This document shows, piece after piece, positions 1 to 5,819 of a DNA stretch of 5,819 nt (positions are counted from its first letter, which is position 1; each line of letters opens with the position of its first letter). The notes below the pieces were generated by a model. The model searched no databases. It was not told the DNA's origin and saw only the letters and a program-made list of their open reading frames with translations. The position numbers were made by a program, and so were the translations under genes. The stretch is from Clostridiaceae bacterium (GTDB lineage: Bacteria > Bacillota_A > Clostridia > Acetivibrionales > Acetivibrionaceae): contig JAAZCB010001366.1 of assembly GCA_012513545.1 (NCBI GenBank), forward strand, positions 1 to 5,819, read 5' to 3'.

Positions 1-8
1 GATGGAAA

Positions 9-2120
9 ATGCAGAATATTTTCAGCATGGAACTTGCTGGACGCAATGTAACAATCGAAACAGGAAACCTCGCACAATTGGCTAACGGGTCAGTTATGGT
101 AAGGTACGGAGATACAGTCGTACTATCAACCGCAACGGCATCTGCAGCTCCGAGGGATGGAATCGACTTTTTTCCACTAAGTGTAGATTATGAAGAAAGA
201 CTATATGCGGTTGGAAAAATACCCGGAGGCTTTATCAAGAGGGAAGGAAAGCCTTCAGAGAAGGCTATACTGACATCCAGGGTTATTGACAGGCCCTTAA
301 GGCCTTTATTTCCTAAAGATCTCAGAAACGATGTAGCAGTAGTGAACACCGTTATGTCGGTTGATCAGGATAATTCCCCTGAGGTTGCGGCACTTATGGG
401 ATCGTCAATTGCTCTGTCGATATCCGACATTCCTTTTAATGGACCTATAGGCAGTGTTGTTTTAGGACTTGTTGACGGTGAAGTTGTTATAAACCCTGAT
501 GCCGCCCAGAGGGAAAAAAGCCAGATGTATGTTACTCTGGCGGGAACAAGTGATAAAATAGTCATGATTGAAGCAGGAGCAAATGAAGTTCCTGATGAAG
601 TTATGATTGGTGCCATAAAAAAAGGTCATGAAGAAATTAAGAAAATAGTTGATTTTATTAACTATATTGTTAAGGAAGTTGGCAAACCAAAGTTTGAATA
701 CAAATCTGCCGATGTGCCCGAGGATATTTTCAGTGCAGTAAAGGAATTCGCTTACTCAAGGATGAGAGAGGCAGTACTTGCTGTGGACAAGCAGGTAAGA
801 GACGAGAATATTGCAAAGCTTACCGAAGACACAAAAGCTGAGCTTGCAGAAGCCTTCCCTGAAATGGAAGGAATGATTTCCCAGGCGCTGTACAAGCTTG
901 AGAAGAAAGTTGTAAGGGAATATATACTTGAAGAAAACAAGCGTGTTGACGGCAGAAGACTTGATGAAATAAGGCCTTTATCAGCAGCAGTAGGGCTTTT
1001 GCCGAGGGTTCACGGTTCAGGTCTCTTCCAGAGGGGACAGACACAGGTGCTTACAACTGTTACGCTGGGCGCAATGGGAGATGTCCAGATGCTCGATGGA
1101 ATTGAACTTGAAGAGACAAAGAGATACATGCATCACTATAACTTCCCAGGCTATAGTGTTGGTGAAGCAAAGACCTCAAGAGGTCCGGGACGAAGGGAAA
1201 TAGGTCACGGTGCTCTGGCTGAAAGAGCTCTAGAGCCTGTAATTCCCGATCAGAACGCATTTCCTTACACAATAAGGCTGGTTTCAGAAGTGCTGATGTC
1301 AAACGGTTCAACCTCCCAGGGAAGTGTATGCGGAAGCACACTTGCACTGATGGACGCAGGAGTTCCGATAAGGAAACCTGTTGCCGGTATCTCAGCCGGT
1401 TTGGTGGTAGATGAAAAAAACCAGGACAGATTTGTAACCTTTATGGACATTCAAGGAATAGAAGACTTCTTTGGCGATATGGACTTCAAGGTAGCAGGTA
1501 CAAAGGACGGTATAACTGCAATTCAGGTTGATATAAAGGTAGACGGACTGACTTTTGACATCATTGAACAGGCCTTTGAGCATACAAGAAAAGGACGTTT
1601 GCAGATAATTGACGAGGTAATACTAAAGGCAATAAAAGAGCCGAGGAAAGATCTTTCGGCTTATGCTCCTAAAATCATTTCCACTTCAATTAACCCTGAC
1701 AAAATCAGGGATGTTATTGGACCTGGCGGTAAGATGATCAATAAGATAATTGATGAAACAGGAGTAAAAATAGATATTGAAGACGACGGAAGTGTCTATA
1801 TTTTCAGCTCAGACGCAGAAGCAGGACAAAAGGCGTTAAGGATGATAGAAGGTATAGCAAAGGATGTTGAACCAGGGCAGGTATTTTTGGGTAAAGTTAT
1901 GAGAGTGACAGCCTTCGGCGCTTTTGTTGAATTCCTGCCGGGCAAGGAAGGACTTGTTCACATATCCAAGCTTGATAACAAGAGGGTTGCCAAGGTTGAA
2001 GATGTAGTCAATGTTGGTGACGAAATACTTGTCAAGGTTATGGAAATTGACAGGCAGGGACGTATAAACCTCTCAAGGAAGGACGCAATGGAAGGGTCCG
2101 AAAAGGAAAAGGAGTCTTAA
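9..2120 (+). CDS. pnp: Polyribonucleotide nucleotidyltransferase (PNPase)
   Basis: PNPase degrades RNA 3'-to-5' using phosphate and releases nucleoside diphosphates; it is a cytoplasmic trimer and part of the RNA-decay machinery. The 703 residues carry the full family architecture: a first RNase PH-like core (about 10-145) with the [15 protein letters not shown] and KREG signatures, an all-alpha linker (about 150-305), the catalytic second core (about 315-545), a KH domain (about 555-615) with the GPGG loop at 571-574, and an S1 domain (about 622-690). Active-site residues known from E. coli are present: R395/R396 in PGRREIGHG, the SNGSTSQGS phosphate loop (431-439), and D486, D492 and K494 around GDMDFK. 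The length is normal and there is no frameshift. The ATG at 9 places FSMELAGR at the usual N-terminal distance. Only 8 nt of upstream sequence are visible, so the ribosome site and promoter, often shared with rpsO, lie outside the window. Confidence 0.97.
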   Translation: MQNIFSMELAGRNVTIETGNLAQLANGSVMVRYGDTVVLSTATASAAPRDGIDFFPLSVDYEERLYAVGKIPGGFIKREGKPSEKAILTSRVIDRPLRPLFPKDLRNDVAVVNTVMSVDQDNSPEVAALMGSSIALSISDIPFNGPIGSVVLGLVDGEVVINPDAAQREKSQMYVTLAGTSDKIVMIEAGANEVPDEVMIGAIKKGHEEIKKIVDFINYIVKEVGKPKFEYKSADVPEDIFSAVKEFAYSRMREAVLAVDKQVRDENIAKLTEDTKAELAEAFPEMEGMISQALYKLEKKVVREYILEENKRVDGRRLDEIRPLSAAVGLLPRVHGSGLFQRGQTQVLTTVTLGAMGDVQMLDGIELEETKRYMHHYNFPGYSVGEAKTSRGPGRREIGHGALAERALEPVIPDQNAFPYTIRLVSEVLMSNGSTSQGSVCGSTLALMDAGVPIRKPVAGISAGLVVDEKNQDRFVTFMDIQGIEDFFGDMDFKVAGTKDGITAIQVDIKVDGLTFDIIEQAFEHTRKGRLQIIDEVILKAIKEPRKDLSAYAPKIISTSINPDKIRDVIGPGGKMINKIIDETGVKIDIEDDGSVYIFSSDAEAGQKALRMIEGIAKDVEPGQVFLGKVMRVTAFGAFVEFLPGKEGLVHISKLDNKRVAKVEDVVNVGDEILVKVMEIDRQGRINLSRKDAMEGSEKEKES

Positions 2121-2148
2121 CCCAAAGTCTTGAGTGGGCAGTAATTCC

Positions 2149-2175
2149 AACAAAGTAAAATAGGCTTTTGTTTTT
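2149..2175 (+). terminator. Weak AU-rich hairpin with T tract after pnp
   Basis: AACAAAG (2149-2155) can pair with CTTTTGTT (2165-2172) if one T bulges out, leaving a 9-nt loop. A run of five T ends at 2175. It lies 29 nt after the pnp stop and is the only structure in this gap followed by a real T tract. The stem is almost entirely A-U, so termination would be leaky at best. Confidence 0.25.
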
Positions 2176-2180
2176 ATGAT

Positions 2181-2204
2181 AGGGCGTAATAATTCTTACG
2201 CCTT
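2181..2204 (+). terminator. Hairpin between pnp and mlpA, possible weak terminator
   Basis: GGCGTAA (2183-2189) is perfectly complementary to TTACGCC (2196-2202) around a 6-nt loop. A G-U and an A-U pair extend the stem to 9 bp (2181-2189 with 2196-2204). The sequence after it is TTATTCAG rather than a T run, so it may act as a 3'-end stabiliser or processing site for pnp mRNA, or as a partial terminator. The stem is visible; the function is inferred. Confidence 0.4.
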
Positions 2205-2216
2205 ATTCAGTACTAT

Positions 2217-2265
2217 GGGCATTTCCCGGAGCTTTTTAGTGAGGGGCATTTCCTGAAGCTTTTTA
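2217..2265 (+). repeat. Two tandem copies of a 22-nt intergenic repeat
   Basis: Copy 1 (2217-2238) and copy 2 (2244-2265) both begin GGGCATTTCC and end AGCTTTTTA. They differ at 2 of 22 positions (CGG against TGA in the middle) and start 27 nt apart. They lie between the hairpin after pnp and the ribosome site of the next gene. A diverged third copy is at 4579-4601. I do not recognise the family. Confidence 0.7.
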
Positions 2266-2288
2266 AAGCATACAAATTTGGAGGTTCT

Positions 2289-3545
2289 ATGTTTAAACGA
2301 ATTACGTTGGATAATGGAGTCAGGATAGTTTATGAGAAAATCCAGCATGTCCGTTCAGTTTCTCTGGGAATTTGGGTTGGAACCGGCTCTAGGAACGAGA
2401 ACGGAAACAATAACGGAATATCTCATTTTATTGAGCATATGCTGTTCAAAGGAACGGAAACAAGAAGTGCAAAGGATATTGCGGAAATTATAGATAGTGT
2501 AGGCGGACAGCTAAATGCGTTTACAGGGAAAGAGTGCACCTGTTTTTATGTTAAAATACTGGACACTCATCTTGATATTGCCCTCGACCTTTTAGCCGAC
2601 ATGTTTTTCAATTCGAAATTCACACAAAAGGACATTGAAATCGAGAGAAAGGTAGTCATGGAAGAAATTGGGATGTATGAGGATTCTCCCGAGGAGCTTG
2701 TGCATGATATATTATCTGAAGCAGCCTGGGAAGACAACCCCCTGGGATATCCCATCCTTGGCACCAGTGACTGTCTTTATGCAATCGATGGCAGTACTAT
2801 AAGACAGTATATGAAGGAGAATTACCAGCCACAAAATACCGTAATAGCTATAGCCGGAAGTTTTGATGAAGACAGCTTTATAGAGCTTGTCAAAGAGAAG
2901 TTCTCCAATTGGAAGGCTATCGGCGGAAAAATTAACGGGTATGAAAAGGCTGAGTTTAAGGCCGGTGTCAGCATCAAGGAAAAAGACACCGAACAGGTCC
3001 ATATCTGTCTTGGGTTTAACGGTATAGAACATGGCAGTGATGATCTCTACGGGCTGTTAGCGATTAACAACATTTTCGGCGGAGGAATGAGTTCGAGACT
3101 TTTTCAGAAAATCAGGGAGGAAATGGGACTTGTTTATTCAATATATTCTTATCCATCTTCCTACAAAAATGCCGGATTGTTTACAATTTATGCAGGTATG
3201 AATCCTGAGCATCTCGAAAAGGTTATGGAACTTACAGATATTGAAATTAAAAAGCTAGTAAAATCAGGCATTTCTGAGGATGAACTGGTAAAGTCAAGAG
3301 AGCAGTTGAAGGGGAGCTATATACTGGGACTTGAAAGTACAAGCAGCAGGATGAACAGTATCGGCAAATCGGAAATCATTTTAGGAAGAATACAAAGTCC
3401 TGAGGAAGTTCTTAAAAAGATTGACGACGTAAGCCTTGAAAAAGTACATGAACTAATTGAGACAATTTTCAAATACGACAAAATGTGTTTTTCGGCAGTC
3501 GGGAATATAAAGAAAAACATAGACTATAAACAGTTTTTCAAGTAA
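2289..3545 (+). CDS. mlpA: M16-family zinc metallopeptidase (MlpA/YmxG-like)
   Basis: The protein is a 418-residue, single-chain member of the M16B (processing-peptidase-like) branch. No signal peptide is visible, so it is probably cytoplasmic. The inverted zinc motif HxxEH is HFIEH at 46-50, with E126 (in VVMEEIGMYEDSPEE) at the spacing expected for the third zinc ligand; H46 and H50 are the other ligands and E49 is the catalytic base. The N-terminal half spans about 1-180. The C-terminal inactive half (about 185-415) carries GGGMSSRLFQKIREEMGLVYS at 264-284, with the Arg and Tyr typical of substrate binding. M16B enzymes usually work as dimers. The start follows GGAGG (2280-2284) at a short 4-nt spacing, and the N-terminus FKRITLDNGVRIV is standard. 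The place after pnp and before dpaA matches B. subtilis mlpA, from which the symbol is borrowed. The physiological substrate is not known from sequence. Confidence 0.93.
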   Translation: MFKRITLDNGVRIVYEKIQHVRSVSLGIWVGTGSRNENGNNNGISHFIEHMLFKGTETRSAKDIAEIIDSVGGQLNAFTGKECTCFYVKILDTHLDIALDLLADMFFNSKFTQKDIEIERKVVMEEIGMYEDSPEELVHDILSEAAWEDNPLGYPILGTSDCLYAIDGSTIRQYMKENYQPQNTVIAIAGSFDEDSFIELVKEKFSNWKAIGGKINGYEKAEFKAGVSIKEKDTEQVHICLGFNGIEHGSDDLYGLLAINNIFGGGMSSRLFQKIREEMGLVYSIYSYPSSYKNAGLFTIYAGMNPEHLEKVMELTDIEIKKLVKSGISEDELVKSREQLKGSYILGLESTSSRMNSIGKSEIILGRIQSPEEVLKKIDDVSLEKVHELIETIFKYDKMCFSAVGNIKKNIDYKQFFK

Positions 3546-3564
3546 TAACAGTGTTGCTATAATC

Positions 3565-3604
3565 AACCGAAAACTCCTTAATGTGGAAGCTTTCGGTTTT
3601 TTTT
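3565..3604 (+). terminator. Strong intrinsic terminator after mlpA
   Basis: AACCGAAA (3565-3572) pairs perfectly with TTTCGGTT (3591-3598). The apical part can add a short TCC/GGA stem. A tract of eight T (3597-3604) follows. It begins 20 nt after the mlpA stop, so it should close the pnp/mlpA transcript and separate it from the next gene. Confidence 0.92.
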
Positions 3605-3706
3605 ATCATAATATTTTAAAAAATAACAAATAGACTTCTGATAAAAATAAAAAGAGTTATTTTGTCCATGATTAATCTAGTGACGTTTATGGCTGTACTA
3701 ATCCAA

Positions 3707-3735
3707 TTGCTTATTTAGAAAAAATGTGGGATAAT
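3707..3735 (+). promoter_or_regulatory. Sigma-A-type promoter with extended -10, for the stalk-protein gene
   Basis: TTGCTT (3707-3712) and GATAAT (3730-3735) are separated by exactly 17 nt. TGG directly precedes the -10 and gives an extended -10 (TGn). Transcription would start near 3742, giving a leader of about 45 nt. It lies downstream of the mlpA terminator in an otherwise AT-rich gap. No operator or riboswitch-like fold is apparent in the leader. Confidence 0.7.
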
Positions 3736-3772
3736 TTATATTGTATGTCTAACTAATTTTAAGAAAATCTCG

Positions 3773-3778
3773 AGGAGG
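3773..3778 (+). promoter_or_regulatory. Ribosome binding site of the stalk-protein gene
   Basis: A perfect AGGAGG inside GAGGAGGAG lies 9 nt before the ATG at 3788. It fixes that ATG, which begins a clean signal peptide, as the start and suggests efficient translation. Confidence 0.88.
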
Positions 3779-3787
3779 AGAATTCAA

Positions 3788-4495
3788 ATGAAGAAGTTGT
3801 GCTTTTTGTTTATGTTGATTTTGGGAGTAATAGCATTAAATGTTTGTTCTGTATTTGCGGCAAATGATATTTCAGTTAACGTCAATGGCAGTGCGATTGC
3901 TTTTCCTGACGCAAAGCCTTTTATTGACGCAAATGGAAGAACACTTATTCCTGTCAGATTTGTAAGTGAAGCCCTTGGTGCAGAAGTAAAATGGAATGGG
4001 GAACTTAAAGAAGTACAGATAAGCATGGGAGAAACCAATATAACAATGAGAATCGGTAACAAAACCATTACTGTCAATGGTGTTGAGAAACAAATGGACA
4101 CTGAACCAACCATCGCTTTGGAAAGAACCTGTGTACCGGTTCGTTTCGTTGCAGAAGGTCTCGGAGCTGAAGTTATATGGAACGGTGAAACCAGAACCAT
4201 AGATATAAATATGGCGCCTGTTTCAAACGGACCTAATATGCTTGTACAGGTTGACTTTATTATAAACATTAATATACTTAAGGCGCTTGATCCACAATAT
4301 ACAGCTGCAGAGGAGGAATTGGCAGAAAACAAGGTTGATGAAAAAACCATTACAGAAATATTGACCTATGTTAAACAAAAGACCAAAGACAACATGAAAG
4401 ACGCTGTTGCAGAAAAAATGTGGGATTGGGGAACTAAAAAGGTAGTAGTTGTGTCCAATGCCAACAGCCCGTATATTACCGTATCAGGTAAGTAA
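3788..4495 (+). CDS. Secreted copper-amine-oxidase-N-like (stalk domain) protein
   Basis: The 235-residue protein begins with a Sec signal peptide: MKK, a hydrophobic core (about 4-19), and a signal peptidase I site after SVFA (about A24). Next is a copper amine oxidase N-terminal-like domain (Pfam PF07833 type, about 28-142) built from two similar halves. RTLIPVRFVSEALGAEVKWN (51-70) and RTCVPVRFVAEGLGAEVIWN (113-132) recur 62 residues apart. Despite the name, these domains are not enzymes, and the catalytic core of amine oxidases is absent; in Firmicutes they usually occur as extracellular modules. The last 90 or so residues (about 145-235) fit no family I recognise. They start with a hydrophobic stretch (MLVQVDFIININIL), continue with a charged helical segment (about 170-212) and end in a beta-like tail. 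There is no LPXTG sorting motif, SLH domain or convincing lipobox, so the mature protein is probably released or loosely wall-bound. It has its own promoter and terminator. Confidence 0.88.
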   Translation: MKKLCFLFMLILGVIALNVCSVFAANDISVNVNGSAIAFPDAKPFIDANGRTLIPVRFVSEALGAEVKWNGELKEVQISMGETNITMRIGNKTITVNGVEKQMDTEPTIALERTCVPVRFVAEGLGAEVIWNGETRTIDINMAPVSNGPNMLVQVDFIININILKALDPQYTAAEEELAENKVDEKTITEILTYVKQKTKDNMKDAVAEKMWDWGTKKVVVVSNANSPYITVSGK

Positions 4496-4530
4496 ATTTG
4501 TATGTTGTGTACATATAACTAAAGAATATT

Positions 4531-4563
4531 AAAATAAAGCCTCTAATAGGGCTTTATTTTTTT
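4531..4563 (+). terminator. Strong intrinsic terminator after the stalk-protein gene
   Basis: AAAATAAAGCC (4531-4541) pairs over 11 bp with GGCTTTATTTT (4550-4560) around an 8-nt loop, and seven T (4557-4563) follow. It starts 35 nt after the stop codon and isolates the gene from dpaA. The A run on the left arm gives only a poor T tract in the opposite direction. Confidence 0.92.
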
Positions 4564-4578
4564 GCAGTTTTTTATCAT

Positions 4579-4601
4579 GAGCCGTTTTCCGGAACTTTTT
4601 A
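4579..4601 (+). repeat. Third, diverged copy of the intergenic repeat
   Basis: TTTTCCGGAACTTTTTA (4585-4601) matches TTTCCCGGAGCTTTTTA of the first copy (2222-2238) at 15 of 17 positions. The preceding GAGCCG loosely recalls the GGGC start of the other copies. It is in the same orientation and again lies just downstream of a terminator-type hairpin. Confidence 0.45.
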
Positions 4602-4735
4602 TTTAGACTGTGCAGTAAAGTATACATAATTATTGGGAGTATATTGATAAAAATCATAATTCATACCATTTCAACACACTTAAAGCTGTACATATTAAGT
4701 TTGTATAGTGAGTATTTTGTTGACCTGGGACAAGC

Positions 4736-4763
4736 ACTAAAGCTCTGAAAGATACATAAGATA
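4736..4763 (+). promoter_or_regulatory. Candidate sigma-K promoter of the dpaAB operon
   Basis: CATAAGATA (4755-4763) fits the sigma-K -10 consensus CATANNNTA exactly, and an AC (4736-4737) lies 17 nt upstream, the expected place of the minimal -35. Transcription would start around 4770, giving a leader of about 110 nt. In B. subtilis the homologous spoVF operon is made in the mother cell under sigma-K, which supports the call. The -35 is only two bases, and sigma-E has a related -10 (CATACANT), so sigma-E remains possible. Confidence 0.55.
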
Positions 4764-4780
4764 TATTAGTTTTAAAAGGC

Positions 4781-4825
4781 TGCCATATTCATTAATCTAT
4801 AAATTATTTGATGTATGGCATTTTT
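4781..4825 (+). other. Inverted repeat with T tract in the dpaA leader
   Basis: TGCCATA (4781-4787) is perfectly complementary to TATGGCA (4814-4820) across a 26-nt AU-rich loop, and TTTTT (4821-4825) follows. It would form about 10 nt from the 5' end of a transcript started at the sigma-K-like promoter. It could be a leaky terminator, a 5' stabilising stem-loop, or a protein-binding palindrome in DNA. The 7-bp stem with a large loop is not strong. Confidence 0.4.
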
Positions 4826-4828
4826 AAT

Positions 4829-4848
4829 AAATGTTATAAGCATTTTTT
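4829..4848 (+). other. Second weak hairpin with T tract in the dpaA leader
   Basis: AAATG (4829-4833) can pair with CATTT (4841-4845), followed by T through 4848 (six T in all). The same AAATG can instead pair with the upstream CATTT at 4819-4823, which would compete with the preceding stem. The pairing is short and A-U rich, so functional weight is low. Confidence 0.22.
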
Positions 4849-4863
4849 ACTAATTAACATCAA

Positions 4864-4869
4864 GGGAGG
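4864..4869 (+). promoter_or_regulatory. Ribosome binding site of dpaA
   Basis: GGGAGG lies 9 nt before the ATG at 4879 and identifies that codon as the start. A further AGGA directly abuts the ATG but is too close to be the functional site. Confidence 0.85.
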
Positions 4870-4878
4870 TTTATAGGA

Positions 4879-5751
4879 ATGAATAGCAAAAAGTACACAG
4901 TTGTAGGCGGAGACTTAAGGAGTATTAAACTTGCAAACCTGCTGATGGCACAGGGGAACAAGGTTAATATATATGGGTTTAGTAACGCTGATTTTGAGAC
5001 AGGAATTAAAGAGAGCAGCGACCTTGAACAATCGATAAAAGAATCTGACGTTGTAATAGGGCCGATCCCTTGCTCTAATGATAACGAAACAATTAATACA
5101 CCTTTTCATGACATAAAGATTTACATAAATGACGTGTTCAAAAAAATGTCAAAGAACCAGTTGTTTTTAGCAGGCAGAATAAGTGAAAAAATTGCTCATA
5201 TGGCACAGGTGTATAATGTCTACTTCCTGGATCTGCTTGAGAGGGAGGAGATGGCGGTTTTAAATGCTATTCCGACTGCTGAGGGAGCAATTCAGATTGC
5301 AATGGAAGAAATGCCGGTTACGTTGCACGGGAGCAATGTATTGATTCTCGGCTATGGAAGGATAGGAAAGGTACTTGCCAAAATGCTTGACGGGTTGGGC
5401 AGCAATGTATATGTAGAAGCCAGAAAATACTCTGACATTGCTTGGATAAGAAGTTATTCATATAAACCTGTTTTTTTGAATGAGGTGAGTCAATATATTG
5501 AAAAAATGGATGTTGTATTTAATACCATACCTCATATAATTCTTGATGCTGATATACTCAGGAAAATCAGAAAAGATTCATTAATAATTGACCTGGCTTC
5601 AAAGCCCGGTGGTGTAGACTTTGAAGAAGCAAAAGAACAGGGAGTGAAGACAATATGGGCACTTTCTCTGCCGGGAAAGGTTGCGCCCGTAACGGCAGCT
5701 GAGTTTATAAGGGACACAGTGAACAATATTATTGAAGAGTTGGGGGTATAG
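4879..5751 (+). CDS. dpaA: Dipicolinate synthase subunit A (SpoVFA)
   Basis: With DpaB, this protein forms dipicolinate synthase, which oxidises the lysine-pathway intermediate dihydrodipicolinate to dipicolinic acid, the calcium-chelating compound of the spore core. It acts in the mother cell. The 290 residues are close to the usual length (about 297 in B. subtilis). An N-terminal domain opens with YTVVGGDLRS (6-15). A Rossmann dinucleotide-binding domain carries the GxGxxG loop GYGRIG at 158-163, after the HGSNVLILG strand. Other family-typical stretches are AIPTAEGAIQIAM (130-142), FNTIPHIIL (214-222), DLASKPGGVDF (238-248) and LPGKVAPVTAAEF (264-276). The start has a good ribosome site. 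The gene is followed after 2 nt by dpaB, and the spoVFA-spoVFB order is conserved in Bacillus. Regulation is probably sporulation-specific through the sigma-K-like promoter upstream. No truncation or missing motif is visible. Confidence 0.96.
   Translation: MNSKKYTVVGGDLRSIKLANLLMAQGNKVNIYGFSNADFETGIKESSDLEQSIKESDVVIGPIPCSNDNETINTPFHDIKIYINDVFKKMSKNQLFLAGRISEKIAHMAQVYNVYFLDLLEREEMAVLNAIPTAEGAIQIAMEEMPVTLHGSNVLILGYGRIGKVLAKMLDGLGSNVYVEARKYSDIAWIRSYSYKPVFLNEVSQYIEKMDVVFNTIPHIILDADILRKIRKDSLIIDLASKPGGVDFEEAKEQGVKTIWALSLPGKVAPVTAAEFIRDTVNNIIEELGV
5742..5746 (+). promoter_or_regulatory. Ribosome binding site of dpaB inside the dpaA end
   Basis: GGGGG at the last codons of dpaA lies 7 nt before the dpaB ATG (5754). 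Because this site is inside translated sequence and the genes are 2 nt apart, translation of the two subunits is probably coupled. Confidence 0.65.
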
Positions 5752-5753
5752 AA

Positions 5754-5819
5754 ATGTTACTTGAAGGAGTCAAAATAGGGTTTGCACTTACTGGTTCTTT
5801 CTGCACGCTTGATAGGGTA
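5754..5819 (+). CDS. dpaB: Dipicolinate synthase subunit B (SpoVFB), 5' part only
   Basis: Only 22 codons are inside the window and the frame is still open at its end, so this gene is cut by the window and not broken. The visible protein, MLLEGVKIGFALTGSFCTLD then RV, has the N-terminal beta strand and the GFxxTGSxCT signature of SpoVFB, a flavoprotein-fold protein related to phosphopantothenoylcysteine decarboxylases. It is the second subunit of dipicolinate synthase. Its position 2 nt after dpaA in the same direction makes one operon nearly certain; in Bacillus the asd-dapG-dapA lysine genes come next, but that cannot be checked here. Confidence 0.92.
   Translation, partial: MLLEGVKIGFALTGSFCTLDRV

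Larger units (their letters stand above)
4496..4878 (+). other. 383-nt non-coding region upstream of dpaA
   Basis: This gap holds, in order, the terminator of the stalk-protein gene, a repeat copy (4579-4601), an AT-rich stretch (about 4602-4735) in which I see no gene or convincing signal, a sigma-K-like promoter (4736-4763), two weak hairpins with T tracts (4781-4848) and the dpaA ribosome site. No start codon with a ribosome site opens a credible small ORF on either strand. No known riboswitch, T-box or tRNA is recognisable by eye. Confidence 0.7.

Noticed and set aside
2..8. ATG at position 2 as an alternative start of pnp
   Set aside because: It is out of frame with PNPase; the in-frame ATG at 9 gives the normal family N-terminus.
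365..1583. Several 60-95 codon minus-strand frames inside pnp
   Set aside because: All lie within strongly conserved PNPase coding sequence, and none gives a recognisable protein.
1694..1710. CCCTGA/TCAGGG hairpin in pnp just before the KH-domain sequence
   Set aside because: It encodes the conserved NPDKIRD stretch and has no T tract; probably a coding coincidence.
2168..2195. Promoter for mlpA from TTGTTT and TAATTC
   Set aside because: The -10 is poor (it lacks the final T) and overlaps the 2181-2204 hairpin; support is too weak.
2743..2754. 12-nt perfect palindrome TGGGATATCCCA in mlpA
   Set aside because: It lies within coding sequence for the conserved LGYPI region and no context suggests a site.
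3836..3847. Possible lipoprotein lipobox (LNVC, Cys20) in the stalk protein
   Set aside because: Val directly before Cys and Asn at -2 do not fit the lipobox rule, and SVFA followed by AND is a good signal peptidase I site.
3784..4350. 188-codon open frame on the minus strand, antisense to the stalk-protein gene
   Set aside because: The + strand gene has a perfect ribosome site, signal peptide and recognisable domain. The antisense frame has no ribosome site before its ATG and is a Ser/Thr/Leu-rich translation typical of the complement of a real gene.
3788..4495. Stalk protein as a functional copper amine oxidase
   Set aside because: Only the non-catalytic N-terminal-type domain is present; the large catalytic domain with the cofactor tyrosine and copper-binding histidines is missing.
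4720..4756. Sigma-A promoter for dpaA from TTGACC (4720-4725)
   Set aside because: No -10 lies at 16-18 nt; the nearest AT-rich hexamer (GATACA) is 25 nt away.
1..5819. CRISPR array, tRNA/rRNA gene, insertion sequence or known riboswitch
   Set aside because: No regularly spaced repeats, cloverleaf, transposase or recognisable aptamer consensus was seen by eye on either strand.

Overview
The window looks like chromosomal DNA from an endospore-forming anaerobic Firmicute of class Clostridia. It is AT-rich, its Shine-Dalgarno sites are strong (AGGAGG, GGGAGG), and it carries dipicolinate synthase genes, which are found in spore formers. The combination of a pnp / M16 peptidase / dpaAB neighbourhood with a secreted copper-amine-oxidase-like 'stalk' protein resembles the Ruminiclostridium/Acetivibrio (cluster III) clostridia. 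That placement is inference from gene style and order, not from a database search. All recognised genes are on the + strand.

Layout. Positions 9-2120 hold an essentially complete pnp (polynucleotide phosphorylase). A 168-nt gap follows, with weak terminator-like hairpins and two tandem copies of a 22-nt repeat. Positions 2289-3545 encode an M16-family zinc peptidase (MlpA/YmxG type) that ends at a strong intrinsic terminator (3565-3604). A good extended -10 sigma-A-type promoter (3707-3735) then drives a 235-aa exported stalk-domain protein (3788-4495), which has its own strong terminator (4531-4563). A 383-nt non-coding region follows. It holds a third, diverged copy of the repeat, a sequence that fits a sigma-K promoter (4736-4763), and AT-rich hairpins in the presumed leader of dpaA. 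dpaA (4879-5751) and the first 22 codons of dpaB (5754 to the window end) follow, separated by 2 nt.

How the genes fit together. The order pnp - M16 peptidase - dpaA - dpaB matches the known Bacillus subtilis order pnpA - ylxY - mlpA - ymxH - spoVFA - spoVFB, with two differences. The ylxY and ymxH positions are empty, and the stalk-protein gene sits between mlpA and dpaA as a self-contained unit between two terminators. PNPase handles RNA turnover. DpaA and DpaB together make dipicolinic acid in the sporulating mother cell. The roles of the M16 peptidase and the stalk protein cannot be read from sequence alone.

No clearly new multi-gene system is visible. The parts most worth a second look are the non-coding dpaA upstream region, the small dispersed repeat, and the inserted stalk-protein cassette with its unrecognised C-terminal third.
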